Shown here piece after piece: positions 43,497 through 51,934 of a DNA stretch of 64,000 nucleotides. The translations under genes and the position numbers were made by a program. The stretch is from Rhodococcus ruber (GTDB lineage Bacteria > Actinomycetota > Actinomycetes > Mycobacteriales > Mycobacteriaceae), in contig NZ_JAPWIJ010000017.1 in assembly GCF_027270735.1 (NCBI RefSeq), positions 20,377 through 84,376 on the forward strand, given 5' to 3'. Position 1 is the first letter of the stretch; every line of letters begins with the position of its first letter. The notes under the pieces were generated by a model, which had not been told where the DNA came from, did no database searches, and saw nothing but the letters and a program-made list of their open reading frames with translations.

Positions 43497-45665
43497 GTGA
43501 CCGATACGGAACTTATCTCTGCGCCCGAAACGTCACGCCGACGTGCAGGCCTGTCCGGAATGGTTCTCACCGAGCTACGCAGCCTCGCTGGTGAACTCGG
43601 AATAAAGAGCATCTCCGGCATGCGTAAGGGCGACCTGATCGCAGCTATTTCCGAGCGTCAATCGGGTGCTGCGTCGGCGAAGTCGGCCAAGTCCGACGCA
43701 CCGAAGTCCGACGCACCCAAGACGCGCCGCGCCGCTGCGTCGACGCCCGCGGTCGAAGATCGACCTGCAGCAGAGGCAGCGCCGGCACCAGAAGTGTCGA
43801 CCGCCGACGCCTCGTCGACGCAGTCGGTCGATGCTGCAGACTCGGCTCCCGAAACCGGGCGTCGCACACGTGGCCGTCGAGCAGCAGGTCGCCGCGCAGG
43901 TGCACCCGATCAGCTCCCGCTCGACGAGAGCGACAACTCGGCTGGATCCGAGACCGCTGCAACCGCTTCTTCTCCGGAGACCGCGTCGAGCGAGAAGCAG
44001 GACGAGGGCGACAACGCGGCCACCGAGCGGCCGCGACGCAGCCGCGGCGATCGGAACCGTCAGGACGGATCCGACCGGGAACAGCGCGAGACCGAGGGCA
44101 ACCGGGACAACGCGACCCGCGAGAACGGCAACCGGGACAACGGCAACCGGAACCAGGGCGACCGGAACCAGGGCGACCGGAACCAGGGCGACCGCAACCA
44201 GGGCGACCGCAACCAGGGTGATCGCAACCAGGGCGATCGGGACAATTCCAACCGTGACAACGGTGGTCGGAATCAGTCCGATCGCAACGGCCGCAACCGC
44301 AATCAGGGCGATGGTCGCAACGACAACCGCAACGACGGTCGCAACGAGGAGCGAAACAACGGTCCTCGCGACAACCGCGACAACAATCAGGACGACGAGG
44401 GCGAAGGCCGGGGTCGTCGGGGTCGTCGGTTCCGTGAGCGGCGTCGTGGACGCGATCGTGGCGAGGGCAACGACGGCGGCGGCGGCGGACGCGAGCGTGA
44501 CACCGAGATCCGTGAGGACGACGTACTCCAGCCGGTAGCCGGCATCCTGGACGTTCTCGACAACTACGCGTTCGTCCGTACCTCGGGCTACCTGGCCGGA
44601 CCGAACGACGTCTACGTGTCGATGAACCTCGTTCGCAAGAACGGCCTTCGTCGCGGCGATGCCGTCACCGGCGCGGTTCGAGTGGCACGCGAAGGTGAGC
44701 AGTCGAGCCAGCGGCAGAAGTTCAACCCGCTCGTGCGATTGGACACCGTAAACGGGGGAGAGGTCGAGGCCGCCCGCAAGCGTCCGGAATTCGGCAAACT
44801 CACCCCGCTGTACCCCAACCAGCGTCTGCGTCTCGAGACTCAGCAGAACATCCTCACCACGCGCATCATCGACCTGGTGATGCCGATCGGCAAGGGCCAG
44901 CGTGCACTGATCGTGAGCCCGCCGAAGGCGGGTAAGACCAGCGTTCTGCAGGCTATTGCCAACGCGATCGCCATCAACAATCCCGAGTGCTATCTGATGG
45001 TCATCCTCGTCGACGAGCGTCCAGAAGAAGTGACGGACATGCAGCGCAGCGTCAAGGGCGAGGTGATCGCGTCGACGTTCGACCGGCCGCCGGGCGATCA
45101 CACCGCTGTTGCCGAGTTGGCGATCGAGCGGGCCAAGCGTCTGGTCGAAGCCGGACAGGACGTGGTGGTCCTGCTCGACTCGATCACCCGTCTGGGACGT
45201 GCGTACAACAACAGCTCGCCCGCTTCGGGACGAATCCTGTCCGGTGGTGTCGACTCGACCGCGCTGTATCCGCCGAAGCGGTTCCTCGGTGCGGCTCGAA
45301 ACATCGAGCACGGTGGATCGCTGACGATCATCGCCACAGCCATGGTCGAGACCGGGTCCACCGGTGACACCGTGATCTTCGAGGAGTTCAAGGGCACCGG
45401 TAACGCCGAGCTCAAACTCGATCGCAAGATCGCGGAACGACGAGTGTTCCCGGCGGTCGACATCAACCCGTCCAGCACCCGCCACGACGAACTGCTCCTG
45501 GCTCCCGACGAGGCGGCAGTGGTGCACAAGCTGCGCCGCGTGTTGTCCGGACTCGACTCGCATCAGGCCATCGACCTGCTGGTCGACCGCCTGAAGAAGA
45601 GCAAGAACAACCTCGAGTTCCTGATGGAGGTCTCCAAGACGGCGCCGGGCGGCAACAACGACTGA
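43497..45665 (+). CDS. rho: transcription termination factor Rho with a long disordered insertion
   Basis: 722 residues, about 300 more than E. coli Rho. N-terminal helical Rho_N domain (LRSLAGELGIKSISGMRKGDLIAAI), then about 280 residues of Ala/Ser/Glu-rich and finally Asn/Arg/Gly/Asp-rich sequence with six tandem NQGDR repeats, then the RNA-binding cold-shock-like domain (GILDVLDNYAFVRTSGYLAGPNDVYVS) and RecA-type ATPase with Walker A SPPKAGKTSVLQAIA (about 475), VLLDSITRLGRAYN and the C-terminal R/Q-loop regions. The GTG start has a GGAAAGG ribosome site. Long inserts are normal for actinobacterial Rho; this one is extreme in Asn/Arg repeats. Confidence 0.96.
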   Translation: MTDTELISAPETSRRRAGLSGMVLTELRSLAGELGIKSISGMRKGDLIAAISERQSGAASAKSAKSDAPKSDAPKTRRAAASTPAVEDRPAAEAAPAPEVSTADASSTQSVDAADSAPETGRRTRGRRAAGRRAGAPDQLPLDESDNSAGSETAATASSPETASSEKQDEGDNAATERPRRSRGDRNRQDGSDREQRETEGNRDNATRENGNRDNGNRNQGDRNQGDRNQGDRNQGDRNQGDRNQGDRDNSNRDNGGRNQSDRNGRNRNQGDGRNDNRNDGRNEERNNGPRDNRDNNQDDEGEGRGRRGRRFRERRRGRDRGEGNDGGGGGRERDTEIREDDVLQPVAGILDVLDNYAFVRTSGYLAGPNDVYVSMNLVRKNGLRRGDAVTGAVRVAREGEQSSQRQKFNPLVRLDTVNGGEVEAARKRPEFGKLTPLYPNQRLRLETQQNILTTRIIDLVMPIGKGQRALIVSPPKAGKTSVLQAIANAIAINNPECYLMVILVDERPEEVTDMQRSVKGEVIASTFDRPPGDHTAVAELAIERAKRLVEAGQDVVVLLDSITRLGRAYNNSSPASGRILSGGVDSTALYPPKRFLGAARNIEHGGSLTIIATAMVETGSTGDTVIFEEFKGTGNAELKLDRKIAERRVFPAVDINPSSTRHDELLLAPDEAAVVHKLRRVLSGLDSHQAIDLLVDRLKKSKNNLEFLMEVSKTAPGGNND
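44151..44240 (+). repeat. six tandem 15-bp repeats in rho encoding NQGDR
   Basis: Six consecutive 15-nt units of the type AACCAGGGCGACCGG, the last few with synonymous changes. Each encodes Asn-Gln-Gly-Asp-Arg. They lie in the disordered linker between Rho_N and the RNA-binding domain; related but irregular NRDN and RNDN units surround them. Confidence 0.95.
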
Positions 45666-45673
45666 GCGGGTGT

Positions 45674-45698
45674 TTCCCCGGATCTTTCGCCCGGGGAA
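45674..45698 (+). terminator. hairpin after rho
   Basis: TTCCCCGG (45674-45681) pairs with CCGGGGAA (45691-45698) around a 9-nt loop, 9 nt past the stop. No U-tract, so it may act as an attenuating or RNA-protecting hairpin between rho and rpmE. Confidence 0.5.
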
Positions 45699-45865
45699 CA
45701 AGTCGGCAGGTGCGTGCGTTGTAAGCATCTGTCGGCACAGAAGTACCGACGATTAGCAGGGCGGATGCACGCTCTGGCATAATCAACGGCCGAGTCCGGT
45801 TCCGGTTCACGTCTTCGATCGGCGAAGGCGACCCGGCGACCATTACAAAGAACGGTAAGGACACC

Positions 45866-46099
45866 ATGAAGGCAGGAATTCACCCCGACTACACACTGAC
45901 GACAGTCGTCTGTGGTTGCGGAAATACTTTCGAGACCCGAAGCACCACCGACAAAGAGCGCATCAGCGTCGAGGTCTGCTCGCAGTGCCACCCCTTCTAC
46001 ACCGGCAAGCAGAAGATTCTCGACACCGGCGGCCGCGTCGCTCGCTTCGAGGCTCGCTACGGCAAGCGCGCCGGCAAGAAGGCCGACGCAGACAGCTAG
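45866..46099 (+). CDS. rpmE: 50S ribosomal protein L31 (zinc-binding form)
   Basis: 77 residues. Zinc ligands C16, C18, C38 and C41 (VVCGCGNTF and VCSQCHPFYTGKQK) mark the C+ form, which also serves as a zinc store in bacteria that have a Zur-controlled C- paralogue. TAAGGA lies 6 nt before the ATG. Separate from rho by about 200 nt and followed by the strongest terminator in the window. Confidence 0.97.
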   Translation: MKAGIHPDYTLTTVVCGCGNTFETRSTTDKERISVEVCSQCHPFYTGKQKILDTGGRVARFEARYGKRAGKKADADS

Positions 46100-46106
46100 C
46101 TGTTCC

Positions 46107-46151
46107 GCCGACGCCCGTCCTGTGATTCACAGGACGGGCGTCGGCTTTTTT
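46107..46151 (+). terminator. strong intrinsic terminator after rpmE
   Basis: A perfect 18-bp stem (46107-46124 with 46128-46145), 3-nt loop, then six T residues. Confidence 0.95.
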
Positions 46152-46196
46152 GTGTCCACACCCAGTTGCACCCGCGTTCGAGAGTGAGTCATCCCC

Positions 46197-47273
46197 ATGG
46201 CGAGAACAGTGAAGCCTTCGGCCATCGACGACATCCTTGCCGAACACTCCGGGCTCGAGCAGCAACTTGCCGACCCAGCGCTGCACAACGACCCGTCCGC
46301 GGCACGCAGAGCAGGCAAGAGGTTCGCCGAACTGGCGCCGATCATGTCTGCGCACACCAAGTTGACCGCCGCTCAGGACGACCTCGAAGCCGCACGTGAG
46401 CTCGCTGCAGACGATTCGTCGTTCGCCGCCGAGATCCCCGAACTCGAGGCGACCGTGCTGCACCTCGAGCAGACCCTCACCGACCTGCTCGCACCACGCG
46501 ACCCGCACGACGGCGACGACATCGTGATGGAGGTCAAGTCAGGTGAGGGCGGTGAGGAATCGGCGCTCTTCGCAGCCGATCTCGCGCGGATGTACGTGCG
46601 CTACGCAGAACGCCGTGGGTGGCGAGTGGAAGTGCTCGACGCGAACGTATCCGACCTGGGTGGGTACAAGGACGCAACCCTGTCGATCAAGACCAAGGAC
46701 CCGCTCGACGGCGTGTGGGCGCGCCTGAAGTTCGAGGGTGGCGTGCACCGGGTGCAGCGAGTGCCGGTCACCGAATCTCAAGGACGCGTGCATACTTCCG
46801 CGGCCGGGATTCTGGTCTATCCCGAACCCGACGAGGTCGAAGAAGTCCAGATCGACGAAACCGATCTACGTATCGACGTCTACCGCTCGTCCGGCAAGGG
46901 CGGCCAGGGCGTCAACACCACCGACTCCGCAGTTCGGCTCACACACCTTCCGACGGGCATCGTGGTGACCTGCCAGAACGAGCGTTCACAGCTGCAGAAC
47001 AAGGCACGCGCGATGCAGGTTCTCGCAGCTCGCCTCCAGGCGGCCGCAGAGGAAGCAGCCAACGAAGAGGCCTCGGCCGGACGAGCCAGCCAGGTGCGTA
47101 CCGTCGACCGCTCGGAGCGGATCAGAACCTACAACTACCCCGAGAACCGCATCACCGATCACCGCATCGGCTTCAAGGCGCACAACCTCGATGCCCTGCT
47201 CGACGGCGACATGGATGCGTTGCTCGACGCGCTCGCAAAAGCGGACCGCGACGCTCGTATGCAAGCAGAGTAG
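46197..47273 (+). CDS. prfA: peptide chain release factor 1
   Basis: 358 residues. GGQ peptidyl-tRNA hydrolysis motif in SSGKGGQGVNTTDSAVRLTH (GGQ about 235) and the stop-codon-recognition tripeptide PVT in RVPVTESQGRVHTSAAG, the RF1 type (P-x-T) rather than the SPF of RF2. Reads UAA and UAG. The glutamine of GGQ is the substrate of PrmC encoded two genes downstream. Start ATG 46197 is 45 nt after the rpmE terminator, so a promoter must overlap that gap. Confidence 0.97.
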   Translation: MARTVKPSAIDDILAEHSGLEQQLADPALHNDPSAARRAGKRFAELAPIMSAHTKLTAAQDDLEAARELAADDSSFAAEIPELEATVLHLEQTLTDLLAPRDPHDGDDIVMEVKSGEGGEESALFAADLARMYVRYAERRGWRVEVLDANVSDLGGYKDATLSIKTKDPLDGVWARLKFEGGVHRVQRVPVTESQGRVHTSAAGILVYPEPDEVEEVQIDETDLRIDVYRSSGKGGQGVNTTDSAVRLTHLPTGIVVTCQNERSQLQNKARAMQVLAARLQAAAEEAANEEASAGRASQVRTVDRSERIRTYNYPENRITDHRIGFKAHNLDALLDGDMDALLDALAKADRDARMQAE

Positions 47274-47378
47274 TTGCGGCGCAAAGCTTTTCAGATTTCG
47301 ATCGGCCGGTCCATCACTCGGTGCGATACCCTTGTCTCCAGGTTCGACCCCGCACGAGAGCCCGAGAGGCACAGCAGA

Positions 47379-48194
47379 ATGAACCAGGCCTTGACACCCG
47401 CAGGCGAGAACGCCGTCACCGAGCTGTCGTCTCGCTACGGCATCTCGACGGACGCGGTCCGCACCATGCTCGACGCCGTCAACAACGGCCGCGGCACCAT
47501 GGCGCAGTTCAACATTCCCGAGCTCGGTGGCAGCGGACAGTGGATGCGCGGCGGAATGACAATGGTGGGCAACATGTTCGATCACGGGCTCAAGAGCCGG
47601 GTCGACGGCTTGTGCCGTGATCTGTCTGCGGTGCTGTCGCAGCATCAGGTGTATCCACCGCGGGAGGCCGCGGGTGGTTCTTTCGGTGGCAACTCGTTCG
47701 GATCCGGTTCGTGGTGGCCCTCGGATCTGGGTTCACCGAGTTCGAGCGGCGGACAGAACGGGTCGCAGTACGCGGTGTTCCCGGGGTCTCGACGTCTTGC
47801 GGTGCTCGTAGGCGGCGAACTGGCCGTGTACGACACACTCGACCACTCCATCGGGGGAGTGCAGCAACAGCATGGCGGTGGACCGGGGTCGCTGGAGTTC
47901 ACCAGCCAGTACGGCACGTTCAGTGCAGGAAGTCTGCCTCGGGTGGACCAGCAATCGAGCGGAACGAACTCGCAGAACCAGTCCGCACCGCAGGCCTACC
48001 CGCAACAGTCTTCGTCGCAGCAACCGTCGGTTCCGCAGACCTCGAACCAGTCCGGGACAGGGGGGAACCAGGTCGGCGTCGACATCTCCGAGATCACCGC
48101 TGCGATCGAGGCCCTCGCCGGATTGCACTCGAAGGGGTTCCTCACCGACGACGAGTTCTTTTCCAAGAAGTCGGAGCTACTGGGACGCGTGTGA
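47379..48194 (+). CDS. SHOCT-domain protein with Ser/Gln-rich linker
   Basis: 271 residues from ATG 47379 with GAGAGG 9 nt upstream; the frame before it is shadow. N-terminal region (LTPAGENAVTELSSRYGISTDAVRTMLDAV) is helical, the middle is Gly/Ser-rich with possible beta strands (YAVFPGSRRLAVLVGGELAVYD), and a Ser/Gln/Asn-rich disordered stretch (about 200-235) leads to a C-terminal SHOCT motif (EITAAIEALAGLHSKGFLTDDEFFSKKSELLGRV). SHOCT motifs are short oligomerisation or targeting modules. No signal peptide. It interrupts the prfA-prmC pair found in mycobacteria. Function unknown. Confidence 0.8.
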   Translation: MNQALTPAGENAVTELSSRYGISTDAVRTMLDAVNNGRGTMAQFNIPELGGSGQWMRGGMTMVGNMFDHGLKSRVDGLCRDLSAVLSQHQVYPPREAAGGSFGGNSFGSGSWWPSDLGSPSSSGGQNGSQYAVFPGSRRLAVLVGGELAVYDTLDHSIGGVQQQHGGGPGSLEFTSQYGTFSAGSLPRVDQQSSGTNSQNQSAPQAYPQQSSSQQPSVPQTSNQSGTGGNQVGVDISEITAAIEALAGLHSKGFLTDDEFFSKKSELLGRV

Positions 48195-48228
48195 GTGAGT
48201 TGTCGGAGCGTCATGGCAGTCTGAACCG

Positions 48229-49113
48229 GTGAGCCGCAAGCCGCTACGCCTAGCCATCCTCGAAGCAACATCGATGCTCGAGGCGGCCGGTGTGCCGAGT
48301 CCACGTGTCGATGCAGAACTTCTTGCCGCGCACCTCGTCGGGGTGGACCGTGGCCGTCTCGGTCTTGTTCCCCTCGTCGAACCCGAGCTCGTCGAGGCGT
48401 ACTTCCGGACCATCGAGCAGCGCGCGAAACGTATTCCGCTGCAATACATCACGGGTAAGACCTCGCTGGGCAACATCGATGTGGAAGTTGGCCCGGGCGT
48501 CTTCGTGCCGCGTCCGGAAACCGAGCTGCTGTTGGCCTGGGCGCTCGCGTTCCTCGAAAACGTGGACCACCATCCGCCTGTGATTCTCGACCTCTGCACG
48601 GGTTCGGGTGCGCTGGCGCTCGCAATCGCCAATGCTCGGCCGGACGCCGTAGTGCATGCCGTCGAGCTGGATCCGTCGGCCTTGGCGTGGGCGAGGCGTA
48701 ATGCCGACGTGCGCAGCGGTGAGGGCGATACCCCCATCACCCTTCACTACGGCGACGTCACGGCACGTGATGTGTTGATCGAACTCGACGGCGCAGTCGA
48801 CATGATCGTCGCGAACCCGCCCTACATCCCGGAAGGGGCTCAACTCGATCCCGAAGTGATCGATCACGATCCTCGTATGGCCCTGTTCGGCGGCACCGAC
48901 GGACTGTCGGTCATCGAGCCGATGGTCGGCAACATCGCCCGCTGGCTTCGAATCGGCGGCGGCGTCGCGATCGAGCACGACGACTCCAACGGCGAGGACG
49001 TGGCGGCTCTGTTGTCCCGGAGACGGGTGTTCAGCGAGGTCATCGCGCATCCGGACCTGGCAGGCAGACCCAGGTTCGTCGTCGCCACCCGGGCGCACCC
49101 TGCCTCTGCCTGA
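48229..49113 (+). CDS. prmC: release factor glutamine methyltransferase
   Basis: 294 residues. N-terminal helical domain (DAELLAAHLVGVDRGRL), FVPRPETELLL, SAM motif ILDLCTGSGALALAIANARP and catalytic NPPYIP (about 201-206). Methylates the GGQ glutamine of RF1 and RF2, raising termination efficiency. GTG start at 48229; the ribosome site is weak. Separated from prfA here by the SHOCT gene but still same strand. Confidence 0.95.
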   Translation: MSRKPLRLAILEATSMLEAAGVPSPRVDAELLAAHLVGVDRGRLGLVPLVEPELVEAYFRTIEQRAKRIPLQYITGKTSLGNIDVEVGPGVFVPRPETELLLAWALAFLENVDHHPPVILDLCTGSGALALAIANARPDAVVHAVELDPSALAWARRNADVRSGEGDTPITLHYGDVTARDVLIELDGAVDMIVANPPYIPEGAQLDPEVIDHDPRMALFGGTDGLSVIEPMVGNIARWLRIGGGVAIEHDDSNGEDVAALLSRRRVFSEVIAHPDLAGRPRFVVATRAHPASA

Positions 49114-49168
49114 CGGCGGGAGCGGCACCTGACATCACTTCGTTACCGCAAGTGGAAGGATGGGCACC

Positions 49169-49831
49169 GTGAGTACCGTTTACGACTGCAGTGAAGCCGA
49201 TGCGCGCGCTGCGGGATTGACCGCGGCCCGCGGTGCCCTCAAGTCCGGCCGACTCGTGGTGATGCCCACCGACACCCTGTACGGGATCGCCGCCGATGCC
49301 TTCGACGGCACCGCAGTCACAGATCTGCTGCGCGCCAAGGGTCGGGGACGCGATATGCCCGTACCCGTGCTCGTCGGCTCGTGGAACACCATCGACGGCT
49401 TGGTCCAGAGTGTCCGGCCGCGTACCCGAGATCTGATTCGCGCGTTCTGGCCCGGCGCGTTGAGCATCGTCGTCCAGCAGGCGCCGTCGCTGGCGTGGGA
49501 TCTGGGTGATGCACAGGGCACGGTCATGTTGCGTATGCCGCTGCATCCGGTCGCGCTCGAATTGCTGCGTGAGGTCGGCCCTCTCGCGGTGTCCAGTGCC
49601 AACATCTCGGGAAGCCCGCCTGCCACCACGGTGACAGAGGCGCGGGAGCAGCTGGGTGGGTCGGCGGCGGTCTATCTCGACGGGGGACCGGCAGATCACG
49701 CGGTGGCGTCGACCATCGTGGATCTGACGAGCGACCGCGCGCGAATTCTGCGGGTCGGTGCCATTCCCACCGAAAAGATTGCCGAGGTTCTCGGTGTCAC
49801 CGCCGAAAGCCTGGTCCCTGGAGCGTCCTGA
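49169..49831 (+). CDS. L-threonylcarbamoyladenylate synthase (Sua5/YrdC/YwlC family)
   Basis: 220 residues. KSGRLVVMPTDTLYGIAADAFD, LLRAKGRGRDMPVPVLV and VGPLAVSSANISGSPPATTV are the family signatures. Makes threonylcarbamoyl-AMP for the t6A modification of ANN-decoding tRNAs. I start at GTG 49169 because GGAAGG (49154-49159) is then 9 nt upstream; the ATG at 49160 abuts that site. Its neighbours prmC and wecA match the mycobacterial order. Confidence 0.94.
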   Translation: MSTVYDCSEADARAAGLTAARGALKSGRLVVMPTDTLYGIAADAFDGTAVTDLLRAKGRGRDMPVPVLVGSWNTIDGLVQSVRPRTRDLIRAFWPGALSIVVQQAPSLAWDLGDAQGTVMLRMPLHPVALELLREVGPLAVSSANISGSPPATTVTEAREQLGGSAAVYLDGGPADHAVASTIVDLTSDRARILRVGAIPTEKIAEVLGVTAESLVPGAS

Positions 49832-49849
49832 CATGCCCGTCCGTGCCGC

Positions 49850-51061
49850 ATGAGCGTCGAGGTGCTGGCTCAGTCGAATCTGGGGGCAGGTGTTCCCATT
49901 CGGGAGCTACTGCTCGTCTTTCTCACTGCCGCCGTCGTCACGTTCTTCGCCACCGGTGGTGTCAGAGTGGCGGCGATCAAGTTCGGTGCCGTTGCCATTC
50001 CCCGCGATCGTGACGTCCACGTGCAAGCCACCCCGAGGCTCGGGGGAGTGGGCATCTACGTGGGCATGCTCGCCGCCCTACTGTTCGCGTCGCAGCTGCC
50101 GGCCCTGGCCCGGGGATTCGACGTGGCCTACAACCGCGACATCCCGGCCGCGCTGGTTGCCGGCTTCGTGATCGTGTTGGTCGGTGTCATCGACGACCGC
50201 TGGGGCCTGGATGCCCTGACCAAGTTCGTCGGGCAGGTGACGGCAGCAGGCGTGCTGGTGATCATGGGTGTCAGTTGGGTCGTGCTGTATCAGCCCTGGG
50301 GAGGCGAGCCGGGTCAGCCGGGCAGCACCCTGGTTCTCGATCAACTACAAGCCGGACTCGTGACGGTTCTGATCACCGTCGTGATCGTCAACGCAATGAA
50401 TTTCGTCGACGGTCTCGACGGGTTGGCGGCCGGTCTCGGGCTCATCTCTTCAGTTGCGATCTGCATCTTCTCGGTGGGGCTGTTGCAGGAGCAGGGCGGC
50501 GATGTGGGCGTCTACCCGCCGGCGCTGATCGCCGCAGCACTGGCAGGTGCATGTCTGGGATTTCTGCCGCACAACTTCCAGCCCGCTCGCATCTTCATGG
50601 GTGATTCGGGCTCCATGCTCATCGGGCTGACGCTGGCCACAATCTCGACGAGTGCCTCGGGGCGGATACCGTTGACGGCATACGGCCCTCGCGATCTGCT
50701 CGGCCTGTTGTCGCCACTGCTGCTGGTCGGTGCCGTGATGCTCATCCCGATACTCGATCTTCTGCTGGCCGTCATCCGTCGCACGCGGGCCGGACGAAGC
50801 CCTTTCAGTCCGGACAAGATGCACTTGCATCATCGACTCCTGCAAATCGGTCACTCGCACCGACGGGTGGTGCTGGTGATCTACCTGTGGGTCGGTGTGC
50901 TCGCCTTCGGGGCGGTCGGATCATCCCTGCTCGATCGGCGCATCGTGGTGCTTCTGGTCGCTGCCGGTCTGGTATTCGCGCTGGTGGTCACTGCTGTCCC
51001 TACCTTGCGGGTGGATCGATCGCGTGGACCGAAACGTCGAAGCGCTCGACGCGGCAGCTGA
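49850..51061 (+). CDS. wecA: undecaprenyl-/decaprenyl-phosphate GlcNAc-1-phosphate transferase, WecA type
   Basis: 403 residues, about eleven membrane helices. Aspartate-rich VGVIDDRWGLDALTKFVGQ, the NAMNFVDGLDGLAAG motif and FMGDSGSMLIG are characteristic of the MraY/WecA/TagO family; the C-terminal DKMHLHHRLL histidine loop is typical of WecA rather than MraY. In mycobacteria this gene (rfe/wecA) starts the arabinogalactan linkage unit, the likely role here. Confidence 0.94.
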   Translation: MSVEVLAQSNLGAGVPIRELLLVFLTAAVVTFFATGGVRVAAIKFGAVAIPRDRDVHVQATPRLGGVGIYVGMLAALLFASQLPALARGFDVAYNRDIPAALVAGFVIVLVGVIDDRWGLDALTKFVGQVTAAGVLVIMGVSWVVLYQPWGGEPGQPGSTLVLDQLQAGLVTVLITVVIVNAMNFVDGLDGLAAGLGLISSVAICIFSVGLLQEQGGDVGVYPPALIAAALAGACLGFLPHNFQPARIFMGDSGSMLIGLTLATISTSASGRIPLTAYGPRDLLGLLSPLLLVGAVMLIPILDLLLAVIRRTRAGRSPFSPDKMHLHHRLLQIGHSHRRVVLVIYLWVGVLAFGAVGSSLLDRRIVVLLVAAGLVFALVVTAVPTLRVDRSRGPKRRSARRGS

Positions 51062-51092
51062 TCCCGTCGGTTGTTCGCGGTCGTGAGCTGGG

Positions 51093-51098
51093 TACCCT
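51093..51098 (+). promoter_or_regulatory. -10 element of a probably leaderless transcript
   Basis: TACCCT ends 8 nt before the GTG at 51107, inside the short gap after wecA, and there is no good Shine-Dalgarno. Confidence 0.5.
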
Positions 51099-51106
51099 CG
51101 ACAACT

Positions 51107-51559
51107 GTGACCTTCACTCCGCAGTCCATGCCCGACCAATTCGCGCCGCTTCGCGCCGCTGTCCGATACGGACTGATCGGCTTGGTGGTGCTGACGGTGG
51201 TGAGCGTCGGGATCTCCGTGGCTGCGGCCGGCACTCCCGGCCTGTGGGGATCACTGATCGGTGTGGCCATCGGCGGGGGTTTCGTCATCACGACGGCGCT
51301 CTCGGTTTCTCTCACCACACGTTTTCCGGCCTCGGCCGTCGGAGCCCTGTTGCTCGGCGGTTGGCTGATCAAGATGGTGATCGCGTTGATCGTGCTGGTT
51401 GCGCTCAAGGATGCCGACTTCTACAACCGATACTCGTTGGGGCTGACGATCCTGGGGGCGCTGGTGGTAGTGCTCGGGGCCGAGGTCTTCGGGGTCGTCA
51501 AGACCAAAGTCGCCTACGTCGACAGTGTTCCCGCCGCCGATCACACCGACGACCGGTAG
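51107..51559 (+). CDS. AtpI-like small membrane protein preceding the ATP synthase operon
   Basis: 150 residues, four hydrophobic helices (LIGLVVLTVVSVGISVAA, LWGSLIGVAIGGGFVITTAL, VGALLLGGWLIKMVIALIVLVAL, LGLTILGALVVVLGAEVFGVV). Position before atpB matches Rv1303-type proteins of mycobacteria and the general AtpI location; AtpI proteins help assemble the c-ring or import Mg2+ in some bacteria. Start GTG 51107 is chosen because of the TACCCT box 8 nt before it; ATG 51128 is the alternative. Confidence 0.8.
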   Translation: MTFTPQSMPDQFAPLRAAVRYGLIGLVVLTVVSVGISVAAAGTPGLWGSLIGVAIGGGFVITTALSVSLTTRFPASAVGALLLGGWLIKMVIALIVLVALKDADFYNRYSLGLTILGALVVVLGAEVFGVVKTKVAYVDSVPAADHTDDR

Positions 51560-51934
51560 TACGACAAGCTGTCGTAATCGGTTAAGCTGAGGCCCGCCTA
51601 CACAACGTCGTAGTTCTGTTGATAAAGTTTGCATCAAGCGGTGGGCAAGACTGGGACAAAAGAGACTTTTTCCCCGGACTGGACCCCCGCAGGTAGCAGT
51701 CAGCGTGAGCTTCCTTACAGTAGGCCCGGAGTCACCGACTTCGGCAACGTAAGGTTCCGCCCTGAGAGTTGCCGAGTCGACGTGAGTCGCCGACACCCGA
51801 CAGACGCTTGGCCGATGAAGACCGGGCCTCAGCCTCTGACGATTGCGAGCCGATTTTCGTCGACTTGATAGATCGTCATTGTCCGATCGAACCGCAGTCG
51901 CTAGCCGGCTGCGGCCCGAACACGGGAGAGACCG
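51560..51934 (+). promoter_or_regulatory. atp operon upstream region (375 nt without a gene)
   Basis: Starts with a perfect 7-bp inverted repeat TACGACA-AGC-TGTCGTA (51560-51576), followed by TAAGCT (51583-51588), a possible -10. A second -10-like TACAGT lies at 51717-51722. GGGAGAG at 51923-51929 is the atpB ribosome site. An 80-codon frame at 51629 is not credible. The length suggests a leader of up to about 340 nt or several promoters. Confidence 0.5.

Noticed and set aside
44151..44240. Tandem 15-bp repeats considered as a CRISPR-like or minisatellite element
   Set aside because: No spacers, in frame, and encode NQGDR repeats of Rho.
51629..51868. 80-codon frame upstream of atpB
   Set aside because: No ribosome site or conserved features; lies in the operon leader region.
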